Assembly: GCF_000718515.1 (NCBI RefSeq)
Contig: NZ_JNZS01000006.1
Span: 202,405 to 266,404 of the forward strand
Direction: 5' to 3'
From: Micromonospora parva
GTDB lineage: Bacteria; Actinomycetota; Actinomycetes; Mycobacteriales; Micromonosporaceae
Length of the DNA stretch: 64,000 bases
Positions 8,408 through 15,579 of this stretch are shown piece by piece. Position 1 is the stretch's first letter. The number at the start of each line of letters is the position of its first letter. A program made the translations under genes and the position numbers. The notes under the pieces are model-generated. The model saw only the letters and a list, made by a program, of their open reading frames with translations. It did no database searches and was not told where the DNA came from.

Positions 8408-10173
8408 GCCAGGGCTCCTGTTCCGACCAGCATCTGGCCACGGACCAGATCGGTGTAGTTCGAGCAGTTGCGCAGAAGCTCGTCGTGCGGCCCCTGACCG
8501 ACGACCTCGCCCGACTGGAGGATGACCACGTGGTCGGCGTGCTGGATCGTGGAGATCCGATGCGCCACCACCAGCACGGCGCGGGTGGCGGCCAGGTCGT
8601 CGACCAGGTCACGGAGCTTCTGCTCGTTGATGCTGTCCAGGTGCGACGACGGTTCGTCGAGGAGCACCAGTGGGGCGTCGGTCAGCATGGCCCGGGCGAT
8701 GGCGAGCCGCTGACGCTGACCGCCGGAGAGGTCCACGTCGCCGGCCAGGACGGTGTCCAGGCCCTGCGGCTTGCGGCGGATCTCGTCGGCCAGGCCGACG
8801 CGGTGCAGCACCGCGTACAGCTCCCCGTCGGAGAACGCCGCGTCGCCACGGCCCAGGGTGAGGTTGCGGCGCACGGTGTCCTGCACCGAGCTGGCCGCCT
8901 GGTCCACGTAGGCCACCTGGGCGCGCAGGTCGGCGAGTGGCCAGTTGCGGGTGTCCCGGCCCTGCACCCGGATGCTGCCTGAGGTGACGTCGGCGAAGCG
9001 CTGGATCAGCTCCACCGCGGTGCTCTTCCCCGCTCCGGAGAGGCCGACGATGGCGGTCAGCCCACGGGCCGGCACCTCGAAGGAGACGTCCCGCAGCACC
9101 GGCGTGCTGCCGTAGCTGAAGTCGACGTGGTCGAACTGCACCGCCGGCACCGGACCGGCCGGAACGGTGACCGGCTGCGCGGTCTCGCCGCCGGACTCCT
9201 GGGGCTTCTCGAAGAGGCCGGTGAAGCGTTCCCGGGCGACAGTGCCCATCTTCAGTGCCGTGACACCCGCCGCGATCATCATGAACGGGCCGGTGAGCTG
9301 AAGCAGGTAGAGCAGGAACGCCACGAAGTCGGCCAGCGACAGGGTGCCGGCGACCAACCGCGCGCCGCCCCCGGTGATCACCGCGACCAGTGCGATCTGC
9401 TGGCCCAGGTTGACCACCGGGGTCATCAGGGCCTCCATCCGGGCGGCGTCGATCTCGCGGCGGGCGACGGTCTCGGCGTGGGTGGCCAGGTCCGCGCTCA
9501 CCGACTCCTCGGCCCGGTACGCCTTGATCACCTTGACGGCGTCGACGGCCGCGACGAACCGCTGGGCCAGCAGGCCGGTGGACTCCTGCACCGCGACGTA
9601 ACTGCGCCGCAGTCGCTTGACCACCAGGGTGATCAGGCCGCCGGCGACCGCGAACGCGCCCACCGTCACGGCCAGCAGGAGCCAGTCCAGGAAGCCCATG
9701 ATCACCAACGTGCCGATGGCGGTGAGCCCGGCGATCGGGAGCTGGATCGGGCCGACGTCGATCAGCTTCTTGACCCGCGAGGTGTCAGCGGTGATCCGGG
9801 TGACCAGGTTGCCGCTGCCCTCGCGTCGTACGTCGGCGAGCGGCAGACGCAGCGCGTGGCCCATGGTGCGGACCCGCAGCCGGCAGATCATCCGCTGGCC
9901 CAGCCGGGAGAGCAGGAAGGTGGCGAGCGTGTTGGCCAGTGCCGCGCCGAGCCCGAAGACGATCAGCCAGACCGTCCAACGGTCGGCGGCGCCGTCGCCC
10001 AGCGTGGCGATGAGCCGACCGACCGCCCAGGGCAGCGCCAGGGTGCCGGCGGTGGACGCCAGGGCGAGCAGACCGATCAGCAGCATCGTGCCCGGGTGCC
10101 CGGTGGCCAGGTCGCGCAGGATGCGCAGCGGCCGGTCCGCTTGTTGCCGCGCCTCCGGCGGATGGTGTCGCAT
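8404..10173 (-). CDS. ABC exporter with fused membrane and ATPase domains
   Basis: The 589-residue half-transporter has a six-helix transmembrane domain (about residues 30-310) followed by a nucleotide-binding domain with Walker A GLSGAGKST (near 385), Q-loop VAYVDQAASS, signature LSGGQRQRLAIARAML and Walker B LVLLDEPSSHLD. There is no N-terminal C39 peptidase domain, so it does not cut the leader itself. That leaves leader removal to another enzyme, most likely the M16 protease of this operon. It probably works as a homodimer and exports the mature lanthipeptide or peptides. It lies 24 nt downstream of the methyltransferase gene. Confidence 0.92.
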   Translation of the reverse strand: MRHHPPEARQQADRPLRILRDLATGHPGTMLLIGLLALASTAGTLALPWAVGRLIATLGDGAADRWTVWLIVFGLGAALANTLATFLLSRLGQRMICRLRVRTMGHALRLPLADVRREGSGNLVTRITADTSRVKKLIDVGPIQLPIAGLTAIGTLVIMGFLDWLLLAVTVGAFAVAGGLITLVVKRLRRSYVAVQESTGLLAQRFVAAVDAVKVIKAYRAEESVSADLATHAETVARREIDAARMEALMTPVVNLGQQIALVAVITGGGARLVAGTLSLADFVAFLLYLLQLTGPFMMIAAGVTALKMGTVARERFTGLFEKPQESGGETAQPVTVPAGPVPAVQFDHVDFSYGSTPVLRDVSFEVPARGLTAIVGLSGAGKSTAVELIQRFADVTSGSIRVQGRDTRNWPLADLRAQVAYVDQAASSVQDTVRRNLTLGRGDAAFSDGELYAVLHRVGLADEIRRKPQGLDTVLAGDVDLSGGQRQRLAIARAMLTDAPLVLLDEPSSHLDSINEQKLRDLVDDLAATRAVLVVAHRISTIQHADHVVILQSGEVVGQGPHDELLRNCSNYTDLVRGQMLVGTGALA

Positions 10174-10197
10174 GGGATTCTCCGTTCGGCAGCTGTG

Positions 10198-11214
10198 CTA
10201 GTGGGCGGTGAACTCGATCAGGGTCCGGACCGCCGTCGCGGGGCCGCGCCAGGAGACCTGGAGGCCGGCCTCGGCGCCGAGCCGCTCGATGTCCTCGACC
10301 GTCCGCGTGGGCGCCGGCATCATCGACCGCAGCTGAAGTTCCGAGCCGGGGCCGGAGACCGGCATGGCGATGTCGGCGACCAGCACCCGGCCGGTGGCCC
10401 CGGCCGCCTCCCGGCAGCGCTTCAGGATCAGGACCGCCTCGTCGTCGGACCAGTCCGCGAGGATGGCGGAGAGCAGGTACACGTCCTTGCCGGGCGGCAG
10501 CGGGTCGAAGAAGCTGCCCTGCACCGCCGTCACCCGGTCCGCGACGTCGCTGCGCGCGAAGCGTCGACCGGCCTCCGCCGACACGTTCCGCAGGTCGAGC
10601 AGGGTGCCGTGCAGGTGCGGGTGGGCCCGGGCCAGGGCCATGGTCAGGCTGCCCAGGTGACCGCCGACGTCGATGAAACTGTCGACGCCGCTCCAGTCGT
10701 ACTCGGAAATGATCTTTCCGGCGTCCCAGCGGAGCACCTGCTTGTCGAGCTCGTCGGCGGCCTCGCCCTGCTCGCGCCACTCGGCGACGAAGGCGGGGTC
10801 GGTGTTCACCGCGTCCCAGTAGTCCCGGCCGAACTCGGCGGCGTAGCCCGGCCGACCGGTACGCACCGTGTGGTCGAGGCGCAGCAGGCTCAGCGTGATG
10901 CTGCCGATCATGCCGTCGTTGCGCAGGACCTGCCGCACGCTCTGCGGATGGTCCGAGCGCAGCGGGTCGCCCAGCGGGGTCAGTGCGTACTCCCCGTCGG
11001 GGCCGCTCTCCAGGATCTTGATCTCGACCAGGTAGCGCAGCAGCGTCCCGGTCACGTCGGGGGCGCTGCCGGCGCGGTGGGCGATCTCGGCAGCGGTGGT
11101 GGCGCCGGCCGCGATGTGGTCCGCGATGCCGAGCGTGGCGGCCGCGCGGACGGCGGCCGGGACCAGAAGGTCGGTCATGGTCAACAGTTGCTGGAAGGGC
11201 GGGATCTCAGTCAT
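10198..11214 (-). CDS. SAM-dependent methyltransferase, O-methyltransferase fold (candidate N-terminal dimethylase)
   Basis: The 338-residue class I methyltransferase of the acetylserotonin/plant O-methyltransferase type has an N-terminal winged-helix dimerisation domain (about residues 10-100). The Rossmann SAM site is FIDVGGHLGSLTMALARAHP, with GGHLGS replacing the usual GGGxG. The acid DLRN and the later SAILADWSDDEAVLIL are also visible. The catalytic His of true O-methyltransferases (around H-x-W-x-D-E) is replaced in ILADWSDDE, suggesting another acceptor. Class V clusters encode such an enzyme for N-terminal N,N-dimethylation (LxmM; NMe2-lanthionine in cacaoidin). That role fits its place directly after the precursors. 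Confidence 0.82.
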   Translation of the reverse strand: MTEIPPFQQLLTMTDLLVPAAVRAAATLGIADHIAAGATTAAEIAHRAGSAPDVTGTLLRYLVEIKILESGPDGEYALTPLGDPLRSDHPQSVRQVLRNDGMIGSITLSLLRLDHTVRTGRPGYAAEFGRDYWDAVNTDPAFVAEWREQGEAADELDKQVLRWDAGKIISEYDWSGVDSFIDVGGHLGSLTMALARAHPHLHGTLLDLRNVSAEAGRRFARSDVADRVTAVQGSFFDPLPPGKDVYLLSAILADWSDDEAVLILKRCREAAGATGRVLVADIAMPVSGPGSELQLRSMMPAPTRTVEDIERLGAEAGLQVSWRGPATAVRTLIEFTAH

Positions 11215-11242
11215 CGCGGTGCACCTCGCTAGGGGTCGGCAG

Positions 11243-11288
11243 GGTCCGAGCGGCGGGCCGGCGGGATTCCGGCCCGCCGCTCCGGACC
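11243..11288 (-). terminator. Attenuator-type hairpin after the precursor genes
   Basis: A 14-bp perfect stem (11248-11261 with 11269-11282, 7-nt loop) is extended by 5 more pairs past a single bulged base, to 11243 and 11288. It begins 12 nt after the stop of the second precursor gene and ends 29 nt before the methyltransferase start. No T-run follows. Hairpins in this place in lanthipeptide operons usually let most transcripts end after the precursor while a fraction reads through into the modification genes. Confidence 0.7.
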
Positions 11289-11299
11289 TGGTACTCGTT

Positions 11300-11488
11300 T
11301 CAGCAGCCGTCGTCGATGGTCTTCGAGACCACCTGGCCGCTCATCCAGCTGACGCCGGCGCTGACGATGGCGCAGCCGGGAGTCGTGGCGGGAGCGTCCG
11401 AGACGGCCGAGAGGTCGATGTCCTCGGCGGTGCTGTAGGTCTCGTAGCCCGCCAGCAGCTCCTCGATGTTGTTCGCCTTCTCCTGCAT
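11300..11488 (-). CDS. Class V lanthipeptide precursor peptide 2
   Basis: The 62-residue peptide starts at ATG 11488 behind AGGAGAGG. The leader is acidic with the block YETY (residues 15-18) and SAVSDAPATT (28-37). The likely core starts at TTPGC (36-40) and ends TIDDGC (57-62), giving 28 residues with only two Cys. Core Cys 5 can bond to dehydrated Thr 1 or 2, and the last Cys, once decarboxylated, to the Thr five residues before it. Ser residues at core 9, 13, 16 and 21 have no Cys partner and are candidates for conversion to D-Ala by the LLM-type reductase. The leader cut after DAPA is inferred from the 1-5 spacing reported for cacaoidin. It has no Tyr in the core, so it could not carry a Tyr-linked sugar. 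Confidence 0.85.
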   Translation of the reverse strand: MQEKANNIEELLAGYETYSTAEDIDLSAVSDAPATTPGCAIVSAGVSWMSGQVVSKTIDDGC

Positions 11489-11559
11489 GTACCTCTCCTC
11501 TGTGTGCGTGGTGTTACCTGACGTCCGCCTGAGCGCGGACGGGATCGGGGAAGAGCTGG

Positions 11560-11742
11560 TCAGCAGGTCGCCTCGTAGGTGGCGGCGGTGAGGAAGCTGA
11601 CCGCGGCGCTCGCGCAGTACCAGGTGGTCGCCGGGGCGTCCGCGACGGCGGAGACACCCAGGTCGTCGTCCGCCTCGAGGTAGGTCTCGTAGCTGGACAC
11701 GAGCTCCATGATGTTGTCGCTCTTGGTGATGTCCGTGTTCAC
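11560..11742 (-). CDS. Class V lanthipeptide precursor peptide 1
   Basis: The 60-residue peptide starts at GTG 11742, placed 4 nt after an AAGGAGAG site. A longer open frame to 11775 has no ribosome site. The leader block YETY and the motif SAVADAPATT match precursor 2 closely, while the cores differ. The likely core runs from TTWYC to TYEATC, 22 residues with two Cys and the same ends as precursor 2: Thr1-Thr2-x-x-Cys5 and Thr-x4-Cys at the C terminus. Tyr occurs twice in the core (positions 4 and 18), so Tyr glycosylation as in cacaoidin is possible. It lies 102 nt after the lyase gene and 71 nt before precursor 2. Confidence 0.87.
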   Translation of the reverse strand: MNTDITKSDNIMELVSSYETYLEADDDLGVSAVADAPATTWYCASAAVSFLTAATYEATC

Positions 11743-11844
11743 TTCTCTCTCCTTCGGGGAAGCACTGAGCTCCAAACTGGGAACGCCCCTGTTGACCCTC
11801 CCAGCAAGCGAGCTCAGGTCTTGGCGATGTGTTGTCGGTCGGTT

Positions 11845-12804
11845 TCAGACGGTGGTGTTGCGGGCCGGGTTGGTCGGGTCGATGCCGGCCTCCCGGAAGC
11901 GCGAGACGATCAGCGAGTCGACCCGCTGGAGGTCGTCGGCGGCCTCCACCAGTGCCGCGGCCAGGACGGTGGCGCGGTGCTGGCCGAAGCTCAGCCCCTG
12001 CCTGCCGGACCTGCCGTCGACCGGTTCCCAGGCCGTGCCGACGCCGGGGGCGATCCGCTCGACGAACACCGACGTCTCGGGGCCGGTGCCGCGCAGGCCC
12101 TGGGCCAGCTCCGCCAGGTCGGCGGCGACGTGCTGCCAGTCGCTGCCCAGGTAGACCACTATCGCGTCGCGTCGGGGATAGAGCTCCCGGGCCGAGAGCA
12201 CCTTCGCCCGGTACGGCACCTGGCGCTCCTCGAGGAACGTGAGCACCTCGCGCCAGGCCTCGACCGCGTGATCCACGTCGAGGACGTTGAGGTAGACCCG
12301 CAGCACACCCCGGGAGGTGTCCCGTTGCCGGGAACCGTCGACCAGGAAGAAGCCCGGTGACAGCGCGGCCCGCCACGGCGGTACGGCCAACCGCACCGGC
12401 TCGCCCGGGGCGTACCCGGTCGTGGTGATCGCTTCGATCGGCGCCCAGATCCGCAGGCCCTCACGTTCGACGAGGATCCGTCCGCGTCCGGCGGCGTCGC
12501 GCTGGACGGTGGACCGGACGACGGCCCCGACCTGGATCTGCCGGTGCGGCACGGCCGCGGTGAAGCGTTCCTCGAGTGCGTCCTCCCGCAACCGGGTCGG
12601 CACCTTGCCGTCCGGCTGGCCGGAGTGCAGCACGTTGTAGATGGATTCGGCGAGCAACCGGCGAAGCTCGCGGGGGAAGTCGGCGACGACCTCGCGACCA
12701 CCGATCACGGCAGTGGTCCGGTCCGGGGAGACCCGGATCTGACGGACCGCGTCCCGGATCGCGGGGGCCAGTTCCTCGGCCAGTGGTTGGGCTTGCAACG
12801 TCAT
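11845..12804 (-). CDS. HopA1-family lyase (LanY-type lanthipeptide dehydratase component)
   Basis: The 319-residue protein belongs to the HopA1 effector-like family, recognised by AESIYNVLHSGQPDG (about residues 51-65), the central GFFLVDG with following YLNVLDVDHAVEAWREVLTFLE, and a C-terminal region with DAIVVYLG and ERIAPGVGTAWEP. In class V lanthipeptides (LxmY) and thioamitides (TvaD/TsaD) such proteins remove phosphate from phosphorylated Ser/Thr to give dehydroamino acids. The kinase partner is the upstream gene, whose TGA overlaps this ATG. The two precursors follow directly. Assignment rests on recognised sequence pattern and context, not on a profile search. Confidence 0.87.
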   Translation of the reverse strand: MTLQAQPLAEELAPAIRDAVRQIRVSPDRTTAVIGGREVVADFPRELRRLLAESIYNVLHSGQPDGKVPTRLREDALEERFTAAVPHRQIQVGAVVRSTVQRDAAGRGRILVEREGLRIWAPIEAITTTGYAPGEPVRLAVPPWRAALSPGFFLVDGSRQRDTSRGVLRVYLNVLDVDHAVEAWREVLTFLEERQVPYRAKVLSARELYPRRDAIVVYLGSDWQHVAADLAELAQGLRGTGPETSVFVERIAPGVGTAWEPVDGRSGRQGLSFGQHRATVLAAALVEAADDLQRVDSLIVSRFREAGIDPTNPARNTTV

Positions 12805-13901
12805 CGGGCACCTCCAAAGCCGAGGGTGGTGGCGAACTTCTCGGGGTTGACCAGCGCGGCGCGGCCGACGCCGGCGGCGGCGCGCTGGATGGCGGACAGC
12901 CGCGACGAGGACAGGGCGCCAGCGACCAGCCGGTCCAGCAGGTGCCAGCCGGCGAAGGCGGTCGCGCGGACCGCGAGGCCCGCATCAATGTCCGGCCGGA
13001 CGTCGGTGTACGCCCGCCAGAACTCGTGCACCAGCGGCAGCAGTCGGCGCATCTTCTCGACACCGCGTTGCAGGACCAGCTCGTGGGTGAACTCGGTGTC
13101 GACGAACGCCTCGTCGCCCCGATTGGTGACCAGGTCGAGCACCGACCGGTAGACCCACTCCCCGGCGAACGCGCCGACGTCACGGGCCGGGTCGGCCAGT
13201 CGGAACTCCTCCCAGTCGGTGAGGAACAACCCGTCCTCGGCGACCAGGAACTGGTCCACCCGCAGGTCGCAGTGCGAGGGGACGCGGGGGGCGTCCCGTT
13301 CGGCGTCGCGCAGGCGCTGCACCGCGGCGATCAGCTCGGGGTCGTTCTGCAACAGCCGCCAGGCCTCGATCTCGCCGGCACTCGACTTGAGGAACACCGA
13401 GAGCGGAAGGCCCTGCAGGAACGTGACCGGCGGGAACCCGGGCGGCGACTCGTCGAGGCGCAGGCCCTCCGGTGGCGGGGTCGCGTGCAGGTGGCCGATC
13501 GCCCGGCCGACCTGCTGCGCGTGGGCCAGGCTGAAGGTCTCGTCGACCATCAGCGCGGCACCGTTCACCGCGTCGTTGATTCGTTCGAAAACGACGATCC
13601 GGTGGTCGGGGTGGCTGCCGATGAACTGCGGCCAGTGCACATTCTCGAAATTGGCCTTCGCGGCGTAGGCTTCGAAGTCGAGCAGCCTGCGCATTCTGTT
13701 CTTGGTGTCTTCGACCTGTCCGGTGAGGCGCTTGACGAAAACGTCCCGACCGCTTTCGGTGACTCCCGACCAGGCGTCGTTACGGCCGATTGGAGCAGAG
13801 ACAGTGTCCCGTACGAACGGGCCGACACCCAGCTCCACCAGCACTTCGTCAACCTCGGGGACCGAGTCCAAGTCGATCGGCATCACGTGTTTCGTGACCA
13901 C
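12801..13901 (-). CDS. APH-type Ser/Thr kinase (LanK) of the class V lanthipeptide synthetase
   Basis: The 366-residue kinase has the aminoglycoside-phosphotransferase fold. The ATP-binding lysine is in VFVKRL (Lys57), the catalytic loop is HCDLRVDQ (Asp212 and Gln217, where APH enzymes have HxDxxxxN), and the metal site is Asp229 in LTDWEEFR. All catalytic residues are present, unlike in the second APH-fold protein of this operon. It would phosphorylate Ser/Thr in the precursor cores before elimination by the HopA1 protein. GTG 13901 is chosen because GGAGG lies 8 nt upstream; ATG 13883 is a weaker alternative, and the open frame to 14078 has no ribosome site. It is the first gene of the minus-strand operon. 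Confidence 0.85.
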   Translation of the reverse strand: MVTKHVMPIDLDSVPEVDEVLVELGVGPFVRDTVSAPIGRNDAWSGVTESGRDVFVKRLTGQVEDTKNRMRRLLDFEAYAAKANFENVHWPQFIGSHPDHRIVVFERINDAVNGAALMVDETFSLAHAQQVGRAIGHLHATPPPEGLRLDESPPGFPPVTFLQGLPLSVFLKSSAGEIEAWRLLQNDPELIAAVQRLRDAERDAPRVPSHCDLRVDQFLVAEDGLFLTDWEEFRLADPARDVGAFAGEWVYRSVLDLVTNRGDEAFVDTEFTHELVLQRGVEKMRRLLPLVHEFWRAYTDVRPDIDAGLAVRATAFAGWHLLDRLVAGALSSSRLSAIQRAAAGVGRAALVNPEKFATTLGFGGAR

Positions 13902-14411
13902 CGTCGCCACCTCCAACAATTCTCGGACGGGCACGCCAAGGCGCAGCCAACGTTCAGTTGAATATTCCGGCGAGGGCGCCGGACCCGGTCTTCCGCCTGC
14001 CTTTCGACTGTCTTTCTGTCGTACCGGCGAGCGGCGTGGTTGAAGATAATCACGACCGGGTAGGACCCGGCAAGGCATCGATGTCGGGCCGTATTAAATT
14101 CGTTTCTACGGGCCGTGGCATTTTGTCCGATGTACCGGTTGGCCGAACCCGGCAGGACGGCCGGTCAGCCGGCGAAATCCCAGGTCAGCGCGGATCGACG
14201 GGGATTCACCCCGGGAATTTCCCGGGTTCCAACTTTCGCAACTGGGCGATCCGCTGGCCCAGCGACGGCGAGGCCGCCGCAACGGCCCGCTCGGATGCGC
14301 CAAAGTGGCTGGTCAGGGCCCGTCCAGCGGTCCGCGCGACAGCACCGGGCGACCGGTCGTCGGGTCTGCCACGTACCCCGAAACACTGCTGTAGACATTT
14401 ATGATCTTCTG
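13902..14411. promoter_or_regulatory. Divergent control region between the lanthipeptide operon and the MycE-like gene
   Basis: About 510 bp without a convincing gene separate the minus-strand kinase from the plus-strand methyltransferase. The stretch is less GC-rich than its surroundings near 13915-13970 and 14035-14110. It carries a 17-bp odd palindrome (cccgggaa, t, ttcccggg; 14210-14226), which is a candidate operator. Promoters for both directions should lie here. The minus-strand one could not be fixed to clear hexamers. No pathway-specific activator gene is present in the visible part of the cluster, so its regulator must be elsewhere. Confidence 0.6.
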
Positions 14412-14414
14412 ATG
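14395..14414 (+). promoter_or_regulatory. Probable leaderless start of the MycE-like gene
   Basis: A -10-like TATGAT (14400-14405 approximately) lies 6 nt before ATG 14412, the spacing expected when transcription starts at the A of the start codon. No Shine-Dalgarno is visible upstream. No good -35 was found. Confidence 0.45.
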
Positions 14415-15560
14415 CAGACGACTGTGGATCGAACGGGACTCGGCAGACTCATCTCCGCGGCCGGGGGCAGCGCCGACGGCATCACGGCGGTGATCGACGA
14501 CCTCGGGGCGGACGCCGTCGCCGCCACCGTGGTCCGCGAGCTGCTGCACCGGGCGGACGTGCCGGCGGGCCCCGACGTCGCCGTCCAGGTGGGACTGCGG
14601 CACGGCGACGCGACGATCCGGTACGGGCTCCAGGTCGGGTCGGCGGGGATCGCACACCTCCCCGAGCCCGTCGGGACGCCCGACGCGTCGCTGACCCAGG
14701 ACCTCACCGAGGTGGTCCGCAGCCTGTTCGGGCCGCGCGGCGCGCAGTCCAGCGCGAGCCGGGTGGTCCACTGGGGGCACCTGGAGGACCCGTCGGCGTT
14801 CGACCGCCCACTGCCCGCCTACGACGTGGTCCGCCGACTCGTGGACGCGCTGGACCGGCCGTACGACATCGGCCTGGCCGAACTCTGCGTCCGCTACGGC
14901 TCCGACAAGTGGGGCCACCACACCTACCCCCGCCGGTACGAGCAGCACTTCGGCCCGCTGCGCGACCAGCCACTGACCATCCTGGAGATCGGGGTGGGCG
15001 GGTTCGGTGACCAGCACCGCGGCGGGGCGTCACTGGAGGTCTGGCGGCGCTACTTTCCCCGGGCGCTCGTCTACGGGCTCGACATCGTCGACAAGTCGCA
15101 CCTCACCGACCAGCGGGTCACAGTGCTGCAGGGCGACCAGTCGTCCCCCGCCGACCTGGCCCGGGTGGTGGAGGTGATGGGCCGGCCGGACATCGTCATC
15201 GACGACGGCAGCCACGTCAGCGCCCACCTGCTCGCCTCGTTCGCCTCCCTCTTCCCCGTCCTGCGCCACGGCGGCCTGTACGTCATGGAGGACCTGCAGA
15301 CGTCGTACTGGCCGACCTTCGGCGGTCGGGCCGGGACCTACGACGACCCGGCGACGAGCCTCGGGTTCCTCAAGACGCTCGTCGACGGCCTGCACCACGA
15401 GGAGATCGTCGGACGGACCCCTGCCTTCACCGACCCGGACATCGGGGGCGTGCACTTCTACCACAACCTGGCGTTCGTCGAGAAGGAGCGCAATCTGGAC
15501 GGCGGAGCGCCGTCCTGGATTCCCCGGGGAGTGCGGCAACGCGCCGGCGTGCCGGACTGA
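14412..15560 (+). CDS. MycE-like sugar O-methyltransferase
   Basis: The 382-residue protein matches the MycE type (mycinamicin VI 2''-O-methyltransferase) in length and layout. An N-terminal domain (about residues 1-150, with VQVGLRHGDATIRYGLQVG and DLTEVVRSLFGPRG) is followed by a class I methyltransferase domain with ILEIGVGGFGD, YGLDI, VIDDGSHVSAH and YVMEDLQTSYW. The acids in IDDGSH and MEDLQ correspond to the metal site of MycE. It should transfer methyl from SAM to a deoxysugar hydroxyl. Its partner may be the glycosyltransferase at 1316. The frame is open to 14115, but the N-terminal extension is low-quality sequence and is not used. Deoxysugar synthesis genes are not in the window. 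Confidence 0.85.
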   Translation: MQTTVDRTGLGRLISAAGGSADGITAVIDDLGADAVAATVVRELLHRADVPAGPDVAVQVGLRHGDATIRYGLQVGSAGIAHLPEPVGTPDASLTQDLTEVVRSLFGPRGAQSSASRVVHWGHLEDPSAFDRPLPAYDVVRRLVDALDRPYDIGLAELCVRYGSDKWGHHTYPRRYEQHFGPLRDQPLTILEIGVGGFGDQHRGGASLEVWRRYFPRALVYGLDIVDKSHLTDQRVTVLQGDQSSPADLARVVEVMGRPDIVIDDGSHVSAHLLASFASLFPVLRHGGLYVMEDLQTSYWPTFGGRAGTYDDPATSLGFLKTLVDGLHHEEIVGRTPAFTDPDIGGVHFYHNLAFVEKERNLDGGAPSWIPRGVRQRAGVPD

Positions 15561-15579
15561 CCGGCGCGCGCGAGCCGTC

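Noticed and set aside
13902..14078. Extended N terminus of the lanthipeptide kinase
   Set aside because: The ribosome site GGAGG lies in front of GTG 13901, and the extension is basic, low-quality sequence.
14115..14411. Extended N terminus of the MycE-like methyltransferase
   Set aside because: The extra residues have no resemblance to the family, and a -10 element lies just before ATG 14412.
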